The position numbers and the translations under genes are program-made. Under the pieces are notes generated by a model that was not told where the DNA came from, ran no database searches, and saw only the letters and a list, made by a program, of their open reading frames with translations. This document shows positions 1 through 12,889 of a stretch of 64,000 nucleotides of DNA, in pieces. Origin of the DNA: Ministeria vibrans ATCC 50519 (lineage: Eukaryota > Opisthokonta > Filasterea); NCBI GenBank assembly GCA_943704425.1, contig CALSCP010002097.1, forward strand, positions 1-64,000, given 5' to 3'. Every line of letters starts with the position of its first letter. Position 1 is the stretch's first letter.

Positions 1-422
1 CTGCTGGTAGCGTGTTCTGCGCTCATTCTCTCGATCCTGAAATACGATTTGTCCAGGATCAGAAGAGACAAATCAAGGGCACAATTCTTGACTTTATCGA
101 CTGATCTTCCTTACGAGTACGCCAATATGATATACAGAGTGAATCACGCAAGATATAGGAGAGAGTTTATAATGAAATTACTGAGTACTGACAAAAAATA
201 CTGGTAGTGGTATTTAGTTTGATCAGCGGCCTCGCCAGTACGTCCTGTTGATCACCCCCGTCACCCTCAGTACGTGTTTTCATAGGATTACCGGTAGGTA
301 TTCAAAAATACTGAAATACTGTACCTAGTATTCCGAGGGCCTAAGTCTGTCTGACAGGAGTAGAAAGTGTGCATTTCCGAAAAATAAATTATTTCGATTT
401 TCATGTTCCCTCTCTTTCACGC

Positions 423-518
<96 letters not shown>

Positions 519-602
519 TTTTCGCTTCTCTCTTTCCTTTTTTCCTTTTTCTCGTCGGGGACATTTGTATCGTCAACTTCACAGGCACACGCTCAGCACT
601 TG
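1..602. other. Gene-free stretch downstream of the EGF receptor, with a CT microsatellite
   Basis: I see no supported gene here. The stretch lies 3' of the minus-strand EGF receptor stop codon and probably contains its 3' UTR. Its main feature is a nearly pure (CT)n run at about 427-515. The ORFs that cross it are only Ser-Leu or Arg-Glu translations of that repeat. Confidence 0.6.
427..515. repeat. (CT)n microsatellite
   Basis: An uninterrupted CT dinucleotide run of about 89 bp lies in the 3' flank of the EGF receptor gene. Confidence 0.95.
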
Positions 603-3600
603 TCAGCAGTCAGCGGAAGAGCGCCTAATATCAGTAAGCGGAAACGCAGACTGAGGTAACGATTGAGGCATGTTCATGGAAGGCACTGATCGTATTGGAT
701 GCGCAAAACCTTTCCGCGATTTCCGGTACAACAGAATAATAACCACGACAGCTGCCACTAAGCACACAGCAAGAATGGCTATGGCAGCAATAAGACCAAT
801 GGATCCGGACGAAGAGCTACCGTTAGCCCCCACTCCACTCGCACCGGCAGCCCCACTGACGGCTGTTCCACACGAGGCACCCTCAAAGCCATTCACACAC
901 GCACACACCCACGCATTGGACGACAGCTGCGTGCCGCATGTGCCACCGTTTTCGCAGGGACTGCTGGAGCATGCATCCACGACCGGTGCTGCCACGGCTA
1001 CACTGCACGAGACACCCTCAAAGCCACTCGCACACGCACACACCCACGCGTTGGACGACAGCGAAGTGCCACATGTACCACCGTTTTCGCAGGGACTGCT
1101 GGAGCATGCATCCACGACCGGTGCTGCCACGGCTACACTGCACGAGACACCCTCAAAGCCACTCGCACACGCACACACCCACGCGTTGGACGACAGCGAA
1201 GTGCCACATGTACCACCGTTTTCGCAGGGACTGCTGGAGCATGCATCCACGACCGGTGCTGCCGCGGCTACACTGCACGAGACACCCTCAAAGCCATTCG
1301 CACACGCACACACCCACGCGTTGGACGACAGCGAAGTGCCACATGTACCACCGTTTTCGCAGGGACTGCTGGAGCATGCATCCACGACCGGTGCTGCCAC
1401 GGCTACACTGCACGAGACACCCTCAAAGCCACTCGCACACGCACACACCCACGCGTTGGAAGACAGCGAAGTGCCACATGTACCACCGTTTTTGCAGGGA
1501 CTGCTGGAGCATGCATCCACGACCGGTGCTGCCACGGCTACACTGCACGAGACACCCTCAAAGCCACTCGCACACGCACACACCCACGCGTTGGAAGACA
1601 GCGAAGTGCCACATGTACCACCGTTTTCGCAGGGACTGCTGGAGCATGCATCCACGACCGGTGCTGCCACGGCTACACTGCACGAGACACCCTCAAAGCC
1701 ACTCGCACACGCACACACCCACGAGTCGGCATTGACACCGCATGTGCCACCATTAGTACAAGGGCTGGAAGAGCATAACAAAGATACACTTTGTTCACAA
1801 ACGTACATGCTCGTGTTCACACTGCCGCACAAGAGCCCGCCACACGGGTTCCCCACGCATGGATTGTGTTCGCTCTCAAGCACAAAAACGCCAGCATAGA
1901 GCGGCAGGTTGAACGGCGTGCAATCAGGACACGCAATCACGGACACTTCAATGTCGAAAGGAACCTGTTGTTGAAACGCGGGCACAGGTGGAAACATGAT
2001 GGTCACATTGTTGCCCGACAGGACAATCTCGCCCGCCTGCACTAGTGCAGATGCTAATGTATCCCAAGAGCCTTCGCCTCCCCCAGTCACAGTCCAAGTG
2101 CTTGTCAAGTTGCCGAGAAAAGAAGAACTCGAGTCAGCAACCCACGTGATGACATTTCCAAACGGAGAGTCAAGCACAAGCGTAAGGTTCCACCCACCAA
2201 AGCGCACACGGTCTGCATTCACCAGAGTCGCAGAAGGCAAGAGTGTGGCAGTAACAGACGCGGGGTCCAACGGCGTCGCCGAAAGCGACACGTTGGTCGC
2301 ATCCAGTAAATTAGATATACCGCGAACAAGGGATGTAGTGGAAGACAAGACAAGTCCTGTGGAGCCTCTTTTCGCAAACTGCTCAGTGACCACATCCAAA
2401 AGAGACATGGCATTCGAGGGCATGCCAACAACAACCATCTGATTGCTTGCGTCCGTGATTGAGCGACGCTGCCCAGTACTACCGGGTGCCACTTCTGTAA
2501 TATTAAACAGAACATCGTCCCCAAGCTGCAGTTCAATCTCCGAAAGAAGATCAACTTCGACGTCGACATCAAGATTGATTGCACCGTTCACCCCTTGCGG
2601 CCACTTCAACAAGAAGAAGATGTACTTTGCGCCCATGGGGACGTCGATGATGCTTGAAAGAGCAGGTACTCCGGCAAACGGCCCCGTGATGCTCTCGAAT
2701 GACACTTCCACAATGGCTCCAGTTGGTTGGCTAATGTTCGCGGCAAGCTGCAGTGTGCTGTCGCTAGAGCGAGGCAATAGCACGCGCACAATTCGGGTGC
2801 CTGATTGGGGGCGTGTCAAAAACACATCTTCCAGGTAGCTTGGCGAGCCAATCGCTTCGACTTCGACCACGCGGACAGACCCAGAGCGCACAGCACACTC
2901 ATTCATGGTCAGTAGCGCACCAGAGGCACTTGTTTGCACAAAAAGACTGGCAGGCACCAGCACAGTGCAAGCCCCAGCGGAGTTGATGGACACGGACAGC
3001 TGCGTAACCTGTCCACTGCCGCCCCCATCCGACACCCATGGTACAAGTGCTGATGAGGCGGTGGCACACTGCGCGCCCTGGAATCCGATAGGACAGTCAC
3101 ACCTGTAGCCAAAGAGAAAATCATGGCACGTTGCTCCGTTCGCACATGGTGCTGACGCACACGCACCACTGCGGCTCTCACAAACATAGTCATTGGTCGT
3201 GTTGTACATCAGTGTGCCCATCACTGTGCTGTGCATGCAAAACACTGGAGAAACTGTAGGGGAAAACGTGAGATGCACAGTGATGTCGGTTCCAACCGCA
3301 AGCGATGCTCTGGGAATGACCCAACTTTGCTCTTCAAAGGTGCAATCGAAGGTACTGGTGGTATTAGAAAATGCACTCTGGGGGCCTAGCACAGTCACTG
3401 CGCCCACTTTCACCGTCACTGTCGCAAACTCGTTGCTTCGCCCAAAGTCTCCGTTCGTTCGCAACCACAATCTTCCGTCGGATGATGGAGGTGCTGTTAC
3501 TGAAAACTCCAAGGTCATGGGTTGCGATGTGTCTGCAGTCCCGGAGAAAAGTTTCCGTTGTGATTGCGCGACCTCTCCAGCAACACACGTCCCGCCATTG

Positions 3601-6600
3601 CCACATGAGATACCAGCACAGGCGCTTGTGGTGGCACACTGAGGTCCGGAACGATCGGAATTGCACTCGCACACGTACGCAGACACGGGCGCAAAGGACA
3701 AAGAGACAGTGAAAACCCCATCATGCAAGGAGACTGCCGCTGAGAAGGACACAAATATCCAAACTGTTTTCCCAGCAGAAAATAACTGTTTGGGCACCGT
3801 AAGTGTGCGCGATATGATAGCATAGTCAGTTGTCTGCCCGCTGAAAATGTCAGTCGCGGTGAACGTGGTCGTGCTTCCAGTGGAATACACTTGAATCGAG
3901 GCGCTTTCCCCGCGCTGGCCAAAACCTCCATCAGTTTGCAATGTGATCAGAACATCCTGTGAAGCCGACTCGGTCGGGGTGAGTGGGAAGGTGAGGAATG
4001 GGTTCACGCTCGAAAAAGGCTGCGTTATTTCAAATGTGTAGTTGCCAAGACACACACCTCCATCACCGCAAGGGCGTGTAGCACAGGCAGGCGTCGGCTC
4101 GACTACAACAGCCACATGGTTGCTGCTCAAGTCAGACAGACCAGCAGCTCCAATGGTCACGGCACGCTGGTGTCCAGTGCGTGAGAGACTGGTTACATTA
4201 CTTTCCAGAGTGTCAAGAGAGACGGAAACAACTCTGCTGGCTGTCGTGGTGCAAGTGCACGCGGTCGAATGGACAGCAACACAAAAAACCCGCGCAACGA
4301 TGGCATGGTGGAGAGCAAATTGGGCAGAGGGGACAACAGCATGCACACCCAGGCTGACAGAACTTTGTGCCGGCGCATCAACTAGCACAGCAGGATTCCA
4401 GGAGTCGGGAGTAAGAATTTTCAATGATGGTGTGCCTTGGGTGCACTCAACACGAACAAGCACGTCCTCAGCAGGCGGCGATGCATCCACAAACACGGAA
4501 TCGACAAACAATTCCAATTGCGCTGCAGTTTCCAACCCATACATTGTCACGTTAGTACTTTGGTACATTGCTCCCACGGCCAAAGGAAACAGTCGTAGAG
4601 ACACCGTGAGCGAGGTTATGGACATAATATCCTCAGTGGACTGCACACATATCAAGGCAAACACACTGTCTGGGCCGGGTACAATGGCAAAATTGTTTAA
4701 ATAGCCATTGTTAGTTGAGATGGCTGTCATCGCCCCGGTCACGCAATCAATCGGCGAGGTCGGTCGCGTAGTAAAAAATTTGACACGGATCACAGCCTTA
4801 GCAGGATTCGCAGCAGCAACACTGAAGACAAGCTGCGCAACTTGATTCGGCGGGATGGGCAGCAAGTACCGGTTCCATGACGTTTTGCCTGCCTTAAACG
4901 CGGGTATCACTTGCCCGCCACTCGCAAGCTCAAGGAGGTCCTTGTTCAGAACGTCGTCGGGGACAAAAGTAAACTTGAATGACACACGACCATTGAACGT
5001 AGTAACAGTAATGTCGTTGCAAACCTGGTTCGGATCAGTCCAGCAAGTTGAATTCTTCAAATAAAAGTAACCAGACACAATCTGATCGTCGGGCCACCAG
5101 GAAATATCCTGCCATGCTTTGAAAATGACAGCGTCCTTGTCAATATCAAAGTCAGACACAACAGCATTGCTGCACGGCACACTTTGTGCGCCAGTGCCGG
5201 TATTTGTAGCAGTAATTTTATAACTGCCACCCACCCAGAACTCAACATATGTGTTAGGATTTGAAAAATCAGTACCTGTAACACAAATTGTCAGGCGCCC
5301 AGTGTTGCTCTGATCGCTGTCAATGACTGCAACGGACGCTTGTCGCATCGCTGTGTGTGATTTACGGCACAACGTCGCTTCCGATGTTCCACTCACACAT
5401 CCACTGCAAAGTTTGCACGTGAAGGGACGTTCCGTAAAAAGATTGGACCAATCGAGGCTCATTTTGGTGCTGTCATAGGCATCACCAATAGGATCAAGAA
5501 AGAGCAAGTCAAGTCCCATTGCGTATTTCCCGCCGTATCCAGTGGAATACCCAAATGCGTTAATTGAATCTCCGGCACCAAACCCTTGCAAAGCACAGCT
5601 GCTCTCTTGCGTGCTCTCAGTCACATTGCACACTTTAGCGCACGTACTTTTCTCCTCTGCGTTAAAGCGTAAATACAAGAACGTTTGGAATCGTACTTCG
5701 GCAACCTCGAAAGACGCGAAAAAAAACGTCGCGTCCCCCGTAAGAAACACAATGGGAACAAGACCAATTGCGACATCAAGACTTGCGGGTCCTCCCACTC
5801 CAGGGAGCCGAGAAAGGGTGGGGCCAACGCGATTGAACTCATAAGGTGCCTCAAAGATACGTTTGAAGCCGCCGTCAGCATAGGCAGCACCAAATTCGAA
5901 CTTGCCTTGGGCATCCATGGAAAACTCGCTTGTCAGGCCCACATTTTTGATACTGTACGACATGGTCATATTCAGGGCCGCCTGTAGGAGCATTTACGAA
6001 TCAACAGGGAAAAGAAACAAGAGTGAGTCATGGTGTACTGAAAATAACACAATACCAACACACGCCTTTACCTCAAGTTCTATGTGGACGGGAATCCCAA
6101 GGATCGTGACATACACAGCAAAAAGGCCGCTACGAGAAATCAAATTCATTCTCTTCTCTACGTCTGTGTCATTCAGGCGAAGCTCCGCATTGTATGCGGC
6201 AGACGCTGCGGCGCTTCCTTTGATGGCGGCGTGGGCGCTTTCAACGTACGGCGTCAGTGTCCAAGACCACCCGGTGACCAAGCTGAGCTCGAATCCAAGT
6301 GTGATCTTCAGAGAGCCGCTGGTTCGCAGTTTGAACACGTTGTAGTCGAACGATTTGGTGAAGCTGGTGTTGAGAAGAGTGATACTTTTGTCCAAAGCAT
6401 ATCGGCGTTGGCGCGGCTGAGAGGTGCCTTCCTCTTCATGCTGAAGCGTACGCAACATGTGGTCGTATTCAACGTGATCATCAGCGTTGTCCGCTTGGAG
6501 GCGTTTCACACGAAAGTCCAAATGCTCAAAAGCGTGAATGGCGGAGGCAGGGCGCAAGTGCACCTTCAGTGTGACCAGTCTCTCGTCTTGCGTTGTAGTG

Positions 6601-7213
6601 TTGATGTCCATTGCAGCGAGTATAGTGGCCTTGGAGACACGGCCTGCTCGCACAGGCTGGCGCGCTCTTGCATAGACCCACTCAGGCAGGGGCATTTCGT
6701 CGATGGTGAGGGGGCGTTCCTCAATGCGCATGATCGAGACGCGATCCACAAACCCATGGAAGGGTCGGCTGGCGTCCTCGTCACCAGAACGCGAGCATCC
6801 AAATACATCGGTGCCATGAACAAACGCGCCCGGTGGGAACATGGCGGTCACATCAGCATCGCTATGAAGAAGCAAACGAAGAATAAAAATAAGCGGAACC
6901 CCATGGCATGGCGCGCTGGCGACGTTACTGCTTTTGCTCACCTTTTGTCTTGGGCACGCACAGCAACAGTCAGAGTGCTCTCATCGGCTCCACAACGCAC
7001 CGTGGCCACCGTCTGCTGTGAGGCCAGCTCGTCCACGTTGACAAATACAATGTTGTGTCGCTTGGTGGCGCGGTACGACAGAATCATGATGTCTGAGGAG
7101 CCGTCGTCGGCATAAGAGATGTGTCGCTGGCGGCGTCCAGTTGCGGCGGCGACGGTGGGGAGGAGGGCGCAGATGCACGCCGCCAGCAGCAGAAAGAGGA
7201 CACAGGGTCGCAT
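603..7213 (-). CDS. Large EGF-repeat type I transmembrane receptor with LamG-like N-terminus
   Basis: Three exons fit splice sites and phase: 7213-6942 (signal peptide, hydrophobic core FLLLAACICALLPTVAA), 6861-6072 and 5981-603, giving about 2146 aa. Exon 2 contains a concanavalin/LamG-like C-terminal motif (FHGFVDRVSI). Exon 3 has long beta-rich ectodomain repeats of the DGGFGQRGE / NGDFGRSNE type, with single EGF modules between them. These are followed by an array of six to seven EGF modules (C-x-SSPC-x-NGGTC), one hydrophobic span (IGLIAAIAILAVCLVAAVVV) and a short basic tail. A surface adhesion or receptor role is inferred from this architecture; no ligand is predicted. The last exon is an unbroken 5.4 kb, which is unusual beside intron-dense neighbours. 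I do not recognise a named orthologue. Confidence 0.85.
866..1725 (-). repeat. Tandem 135-bp repeats encoding EGF modules
   Basis: A 135-bp unit recurs at intervals of exactly 135 bp (for example, one landmark falls at 961, 1096, 1231, 1366, 1501 and 1636). Copies differ by only a few substitutions. Each unit encodes one 45-residue EGF module plus linker. The array is open in other frames only because it is periodic and GC-rich. Confidence 0.95.
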
Positions 7214-8996
7214 CGGGTGCGAATATAAGCGAAGAATGGTACGGACGTGTGCTCTATTTATTCTCTAACCCTATACGTGGGGGGAGTAGGAGTGGATGAG
7301 ACGTGGCTTGTACAAAGGCGCCACCACATTTGCGCTCTCTCTCTCTCTCTTGGAAAAAGTTCCGCAGACGCCTACAATCATATTATGCGCTCTCTCTCTT
7401 TTGGAAAAAGTTCCGCAGACACCTACAACGCCATTTGCGCTCTCTCTCTCTCTTTTGGAAAAAGTTCCGCAGACGCCTACAATGCCGTATTATGCGCTCT
7501 CTCTCTTTTGCAAAAAGGAAAAAAAAAGTTCCGCAGACGCCTCCATTTGCGCTCTTTCTCTTTTGGAAAAAGTTCCGCAGACGCCTACAATGTGTGTGCT
7601 TGCACGCGCTCTAACTGATGCAAAGTAATGAGGACGAGATCGGCAAAAGAACGCGCCGGCCAATGAAAAGTCGACAAAATTTGCAAACTCTGCGCATGGA
7701 GTACTCTTCGTACAAGAAAATGTCAACACCACACACCATTCTTAGCACCAGTAGGTCAAAGTGCACATGATTGTATGAAGTACACAGAGCGAGACACACA
7801 AGAGCAACGAGGGATCACCATAAGTTGAGAGAAACAATTTCGAAACAATGGAGAAACAATGCCCATCGCACACCAACAAACGCTTTTAAAGTTCGTCACA
7901 CACACGCACAAAAACCATTGAGCAATTCTTTCACATTACGCGTTAAAGAAATAAGGGCAGAAGCCTTGCCACGGGCCTTTCAAATCGTAGAAAAAATAAT
8001 TTGGAATTTTGGATTTTGGATTTTTATTTTTTACGTTTTAGACGAATTGTAGACTCGAGAATTTTTCTCTAATTAACTTTGGAGCGCCGCGGAATCCCGC
8101 ACAAACTTCTCATGCCTCTGCCGCGCGCATGAGAGGGTACTGTTATTACTGTATAGTGTATACTGTAAGGTGCTTAAATTCCTTCTGCTAGGGTCTACTC
8201 GACTTTTGAGCCCGCGTCGGCTGAACGTCGGCTATTATATTTTCACATTTTTGACCAGGTAGAATCGCAAAATTCTGCAACAGATAGTAAGGTTAGTGCT
8301 ATATATGATACGTCGTGAAAGAATAAAGGATCAAAAAGTACTTTTTATGTCGAATCTACTCCGAGTCTAAAATTCGATTCAAATTCGATTGTGTAAAATT
8401 CGTGTAAATTATTAGAAGAAGAAGAAGAATGCAACCCATTTATTAATGGTACAGTCACCACGCAAAGACACAGCCAGACCGAAGAAAAATACAACCCATT
8501 TATTATTAACAAAAAATTGCAATTTCATTGCAATCCCAACGAAAATAATAATGAAAAATCGTCCATTTTTTTTTCGTTGATGTTATCTTATCGCTTATCA
8601 TTCACTTTTATTTGTTTTTTAGCATTGGCACTTTCGCCAGTGCCCAATTCCCACTAACTCTCAACATTATCTAAGTTCTAACAGCTTTGCGAACAGTCGT
8701 TTGGTGGCAGCAACGCTAACAAAAAAGAAAGTTCGTCCATATTTTACACAAGACTATGCCAACGTTCACGACGACACATATGCCCTCTATTTCTCTACAA
8801 TTGCTTAATAGCTACAACTAGTTGCTTTTCCTTCTCTTCATTATCATTATTATCGCCTGTTTCTTTAATAATTTGACTCAGCTTATTGTAATGTAATAAT
8901 AATTTTTTTATTATTAATATTTTTTTATACGCACGCAAAAGAAAGGTGCATTCATACTCATGGATGACTAACGTTGATTATTATGTATGTGTAGAC
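7214..8996. other. Divergent intergenic region, AT-rich, containing a five-copy repeat
   Basis: This spacer separates the minus-strand EGF receptor from the plus-strand chitin synthase, so it should hold both promoters. About 7327-7593 is a tandem repeat, described separately. From about 7980 to 8950 it becomes strongly AT-rich, with no ORF of coding character. I see no RNA gene. Confidence 0.6.
7327..7593. repeat. Five tandem copies of a 45-60 bp CT-rich unit
   Basis: Each copy has a CT run, then the core TTGGAAAAAGTTCCGCAGAC, then GCCTACAA or a close variant. Five copies occur in direct orientation. They lie about 110-380 bp upstream of the EGF receptor start codon. One copy carries an A-rich insertion. 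Confidence 0.9.
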
Positions 8997-10837
8997 ATGA
9001 CGTCTGAATCCACCCTGCCGCTCATGTCTGTTCACAGCGACGCTGCTCCTGTAAGCACGTGCAATACGTGCCCGGGCTCAGCCGTCTGCTACGAGTTCCC
9101 CAATCGCCCTCTTGCGCACAAGCGCATAAAACGATTGTACTTTGCTCCTTTCGCCCAACAGGATGGCGCAGTCCCCGAAGTCAGCCAGAAACTCATTGCC
9201 GCTATCGTCCCCGTCTACAACGAACGCCCCGCTGATCTCAAGCGAACCCTTCTCTCGTTGCAAGCAACAGTGGAGCACGCCAATCGAAAACGTCTGCACG
9301 TTGCGGATGAACAATACGCTCTCAAAATTCTCGTTGTGCAGGTACGACATTTATGGCGCATGCGTACACTTCCTAGATCTCTGATTACATTTCAATAATT
9401 CTTATAATTGTTCGTCTTTTTGATTTATGCCCATGTTCGTGTGCCAATAGTCGTGTTGTGTCATGAATAATAACAAAATATATAATTATAAAACTTTCGT
9501 AAAAAATATATAATTATAATTATATTAATAAAATAATTTTTATTTTCCCTTTCAGGATGGCTGGGAGAAACGCTCTCGAGGCATGGAGAGCTTCATCTCA
9601 GCAATTTTTGGTATTGAAAATTGTCCCTTGCGTTTGAAGGTGGACGACGCACTGCACGCCATCATGACTCAAGTGCCCTTGGAGGAGAACGGTCGTCAGA
9701 TGTACTGGACGGACGTCCTGAGTGAGTTGCAGCAGTGCAGTCACCAAGTGCCGCACTCGTCGCTTGTGCTGTCGGGCAAAGCGTACTTGGCGGCCGGCAT
9801 CAAACTCGACGTCTCCTTTCTCATCAAAGTTGATAATCGAAAGAAGCACAACAGCCATCACTGGTTCTTCAACTCGTTTGTGGAAGAATGTGGTGCCGAC
9901 TATGCCTTTGCCACTGACTGCAGCACGGTGTACGACACGGACATGATGCATCATCTGCTCACAAAAATGGAGTCCAACCCGTGCTTCTGCGCTGTGACAG
10001 CGCGCCAGCGAGTGATGACATGCGCCATGCAGCAGCGGTACAAAGACCCGCAGTTTGACGACGACGATGACGACCACAACGGCAGCAACCTGACCAACAC
10101 GCAAGCATTGCCGACCGAGGAGGACGACGTCGCTGAAGACGCTAACTTCCACATGGTGAGCCCCCAAAATGATGAAGAAATCAGCTTGGCAGAAAAAGAC
10201 GCGGCTGGCAGCGCCTCAAACTCAGAGTCAGAGCCTTGCTTCCCACTGAGTACCAAACCACGACCCGCAAACATTGGCGAAAGCAACTCGTGGAGTCTAA
10301 AGCCACTGGACAACGAAAGTATTGGTGACTCTTGGCTGCGTGCGGTGCAACGCTTTGACTTTGAGTCATCCTTTGAGTCTTTCATGGGCGCCTTTTCGAC
10401 AGTCGGTGTGCTTCCAGTCCTGCCGGGTCCTTGCGGTCTCTACCGTGTTTCCGACTTGATCACGCCGTCGCAGGCCGCCTCCAAGGTGTGGACAGAGAAC
10501 GCACGCGCCAGCGAGGCCATCAAGCCGCGCGAGCACGGCGTTGGTGTCACTCCCCTCGACTGGTACTTCCAGGTGGTGACGCACACCAACCCCAAGATGG
10601 TGCTGGGGAACCTCCAGATTGCCGAGTGAGTTTTCAAAACAGGGGCAAAAGCTGCCGACTTTGGGTGTTAAACTTTTCCCCTATGTGTTACACAGAGATC
10701 GCATCCTATCGTACGCCTCGGTGCTCTTTGGACATCGCAATGATGCGTGGCAAACAGTGGTGCCTCAAGCGCGATTTTTCTTCGAGGCCGAGACGGATCT
10801 CTCACAGCTCGCCTTCCAGCGACGCAGGTAAGACACA

Positions 10838-10882
<45 letters not shown>

Positions 10883-12008
10883 TCATCAACTTCGAGAGCA
10901 CCGCGCAACAACCATTAAAAATTTTTTTCAACGCTTCCTTCACTTCAGATGGGTCAACGGAACGTGGGCAGGCTACGCCTACTTGCTTGGCGAAGGTTTG
11001 CTGTGGAAGTCAAATATGTCGCTGCCACGCAAGATTGGCGCGACCATCCTCTTTGGCTTTCAGCTGCTCATGTTTTTGGGGGTTGCACTAGCACCAGCCG
11101 TCTTCCAGATTGCCTTTATGTATGCGGTGCGCAAGCTGCTGACGGGCGACCTGCTGGAAGACGTGATCATTGGCGCCAACGCACTCTTGTACGTGGGCTT
11201 TGTCGTGGCCCACGTCCGTGACAAGTTTATCCCGTGGCTTTGGTACCTCAGTATTTTCCAGAATTTCATCACAATGACAGCAGTCATCGCTGTGATTGTC
11301 AAAATGGCGATCAGCGGCGAACTCTCGCTGACACCAACCGCCGACGATGGTGTGGTGTCCACCGGAGTGATGCTCATCATCAGTGGTGCCTTGATCGTCA
11401 CGCCCATGATCACATCGCTGGTCAACACCTTTTCAGACGACCTGCCGGTCGCACACATGCTTGCCGCCTTCATTCCATTCCTCTTCTTCCAGCCGACGCT
11501 TGTCATGACCATCAGCGCGTATGCCTTTGCGCGCACCTTTGACCTTACATGGGGAAACAGGCCCGAGGCAGGCGTGACCATCCAGCCGTCGCTGCCGGCC
11601 GACGGCGAGGCACTCGTGCACCGCATTGCCATGATCCAGTACGAGGGACAACCCGACGTGGTCAAAGCGGAGAACAAGCGCTGGTTGGAGAGACAGAGAC
11701 GCTACAACCGCGGCGACGAGTTCAAGGCACGCTCGCTCATGGTGTGTATATTCCTTGTGGTCACCAACATTCTCATTTTGCTTCTGGCCAACGAGTACAA
11801 CGACCGCAACTACGTCGTGTTCGCGCTCTCCTTCTTCTGCATCGTCTTTGGTGCACTGCAACAGCCCCTTTCGCTCGTCTTCTTTTGTTACAGTCGCTTG
11901 AGTCGCCTGTTCTACGCCGCCTGGCTCTCATACTTCCACTGGGACGCCAACCGCCGCATGCGCCTGGGAACGTACCCGCTGCGTAAGGAATATAATCCAC
12001 TGCAATAA
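8997..12008 (+). CDS. CHS: Chitin synthase (GT2 family)
   Basis: Four exons: 8997-9341, 9556-10625, 10696-10827 and 10949-12008, about 868 aa. An in-frame ATG at 8964 is an alternative start. Chitin synthases polymerise UDP-GlcNAc and extrude the chain across the plasma membrane. Visible motifs are VPVYNE followed by VVQDGW, KHNSHHWFFNSF, the DCSTVYD acidic site, EDRILSYASV (split by intron 2) and the product-binding QRRRW (split by intron 3). About seven membrane spans follow, with the family signature FDLTWGNRP near their end. A low-complexity acidic insert (Asp run, about residues 280-350) separates two catalytic blocks. No myosin motor or chitin-binding domain is seen. Confidence 0.93.
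10835..10878. repeat. (CA)n in chitin synthase intron 3
   Basis: A CA dinucleotide run lies just after the donor of the intron that splits the QRRRW motif. Confidence 0.9.
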
Positions 12009-12121
12009 AATGAAACAAACACTTTTTTTTTTCAATTACATACATAATTATATGTTTTGTTAATTTCTTTGTTTTCACAACAATGATCATTCCAACCTGG
12101 AAGGAAAGGAAGGAAAGCGCT

Positions 12122-12801
12122 CTATTGTATCACAGCGGACTGGCGCAATCGAGCCAAGCGGTCCGCTTCGTAATGAAGGCTTGTCGAGAGCACCTCGTCG
12201 GTGTGTTGGCCAAGCAGAGGAGGAGGAAGGCGGATGGACGGGGGTGTGAGGGACATTTTAACAGCGGGAGAGACAAGGCGAATGGGACCTGCACTGGTGT
12301 GCTCGACAGTGGAGACGAGTCCACGCGCAAGCACTTGTTCATCTTGGAATGCCTCTTCAATAGTATTGACGGGTGCGCAGGGGATCCCATTGCAATGCAG
12401 CAGTGGCAGCCAGTGAGCGCGCGGGTGCGCTGCAAGTGCCTTGGTCACAAGGGGAATGAGCTGCGAACGGTTGCGCACTCTCTGGGCATTGCTGTGGAAG
12501 CGTGGGTCATCGCTGCGCACTGCTGGGTGTGCAAGTAGACTGCAGAAGCGAGAGAACTGACGATCGTTGGCAACAGCAACGACCATGGGGTGATCTTTGG
12601 TGTTGAGCATCTGGTAAGGCACAATGCTCTCATGTGCAGTGCCCAGCGGTCGCGCCTCCTGCGCCGCATTGAGCCAGTTGCTACCAATGTTGACCAACGA
12701 TGCAACGCTGCAGTCCAAGAGCGCCGCGTCAATGTACTGTCCCCCACCGCGGTTTCGACCGCCGCCCGTGCGCTCACGATAGAAAAGCGCTGCAAGAATA
12801 C
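12122..12801 (-). pseudogene. SUGCT: 5'-truncated CoA-transferase family III (SUGCT-like)
   Basis: About 225 codons match the C-terminal half of class III CoA-transferases, closest to succinyl-CoA:glutarate CoA-transferase. Landmarks are GILAALFYRERTG, SIVPYQMLNTKD, GIPCAPVNTIEEAF and PPPLLGQHT. The N-terminal half, with the cofactor-binding core and catalytic Asp region, is absent. The reading frame begins after a CAAG acceptor directly next to a poly-T tract (poly-A on the plus strand, 12806-12854). No upstream exon is found before the next gene, and the first codons have no ATG. It is either a real 5' deletion or an assembly collapse at the homopolymer. The gene is tail-to-tail with chitin synthase. 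Confidence 0.8.
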
Positions 12802-12804
12802 CTT

Positions 12805-12805
<1 letters not shown>

Positions 12806-12854
<49 letters not shown>
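12806..12854. repeat. Poly-A tract
   Basis: An almost pure A run of about 49 bp with one G. It sits exactly where the SUGCT-like gene loses its 5' exons. Confidence 0.95.
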
Positions 12855-12889
12855 GTCCCAGGGAGTAAGAAAAAGCTTACCCAAGCGAT

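Noticed and set aside
325-659. Arg-Glu and Ser-Leu rich ORFs at the left end
   Set aside because: Pure translations of the CT/GA microsatellite.
670-1899. Long plus-strand ORF (409 codons) opposite the EGF array
   Set aside because: It is the antisense of the 135-bp EGF repeats; periodicity keeps it open and its residues are repetitive without a domain.
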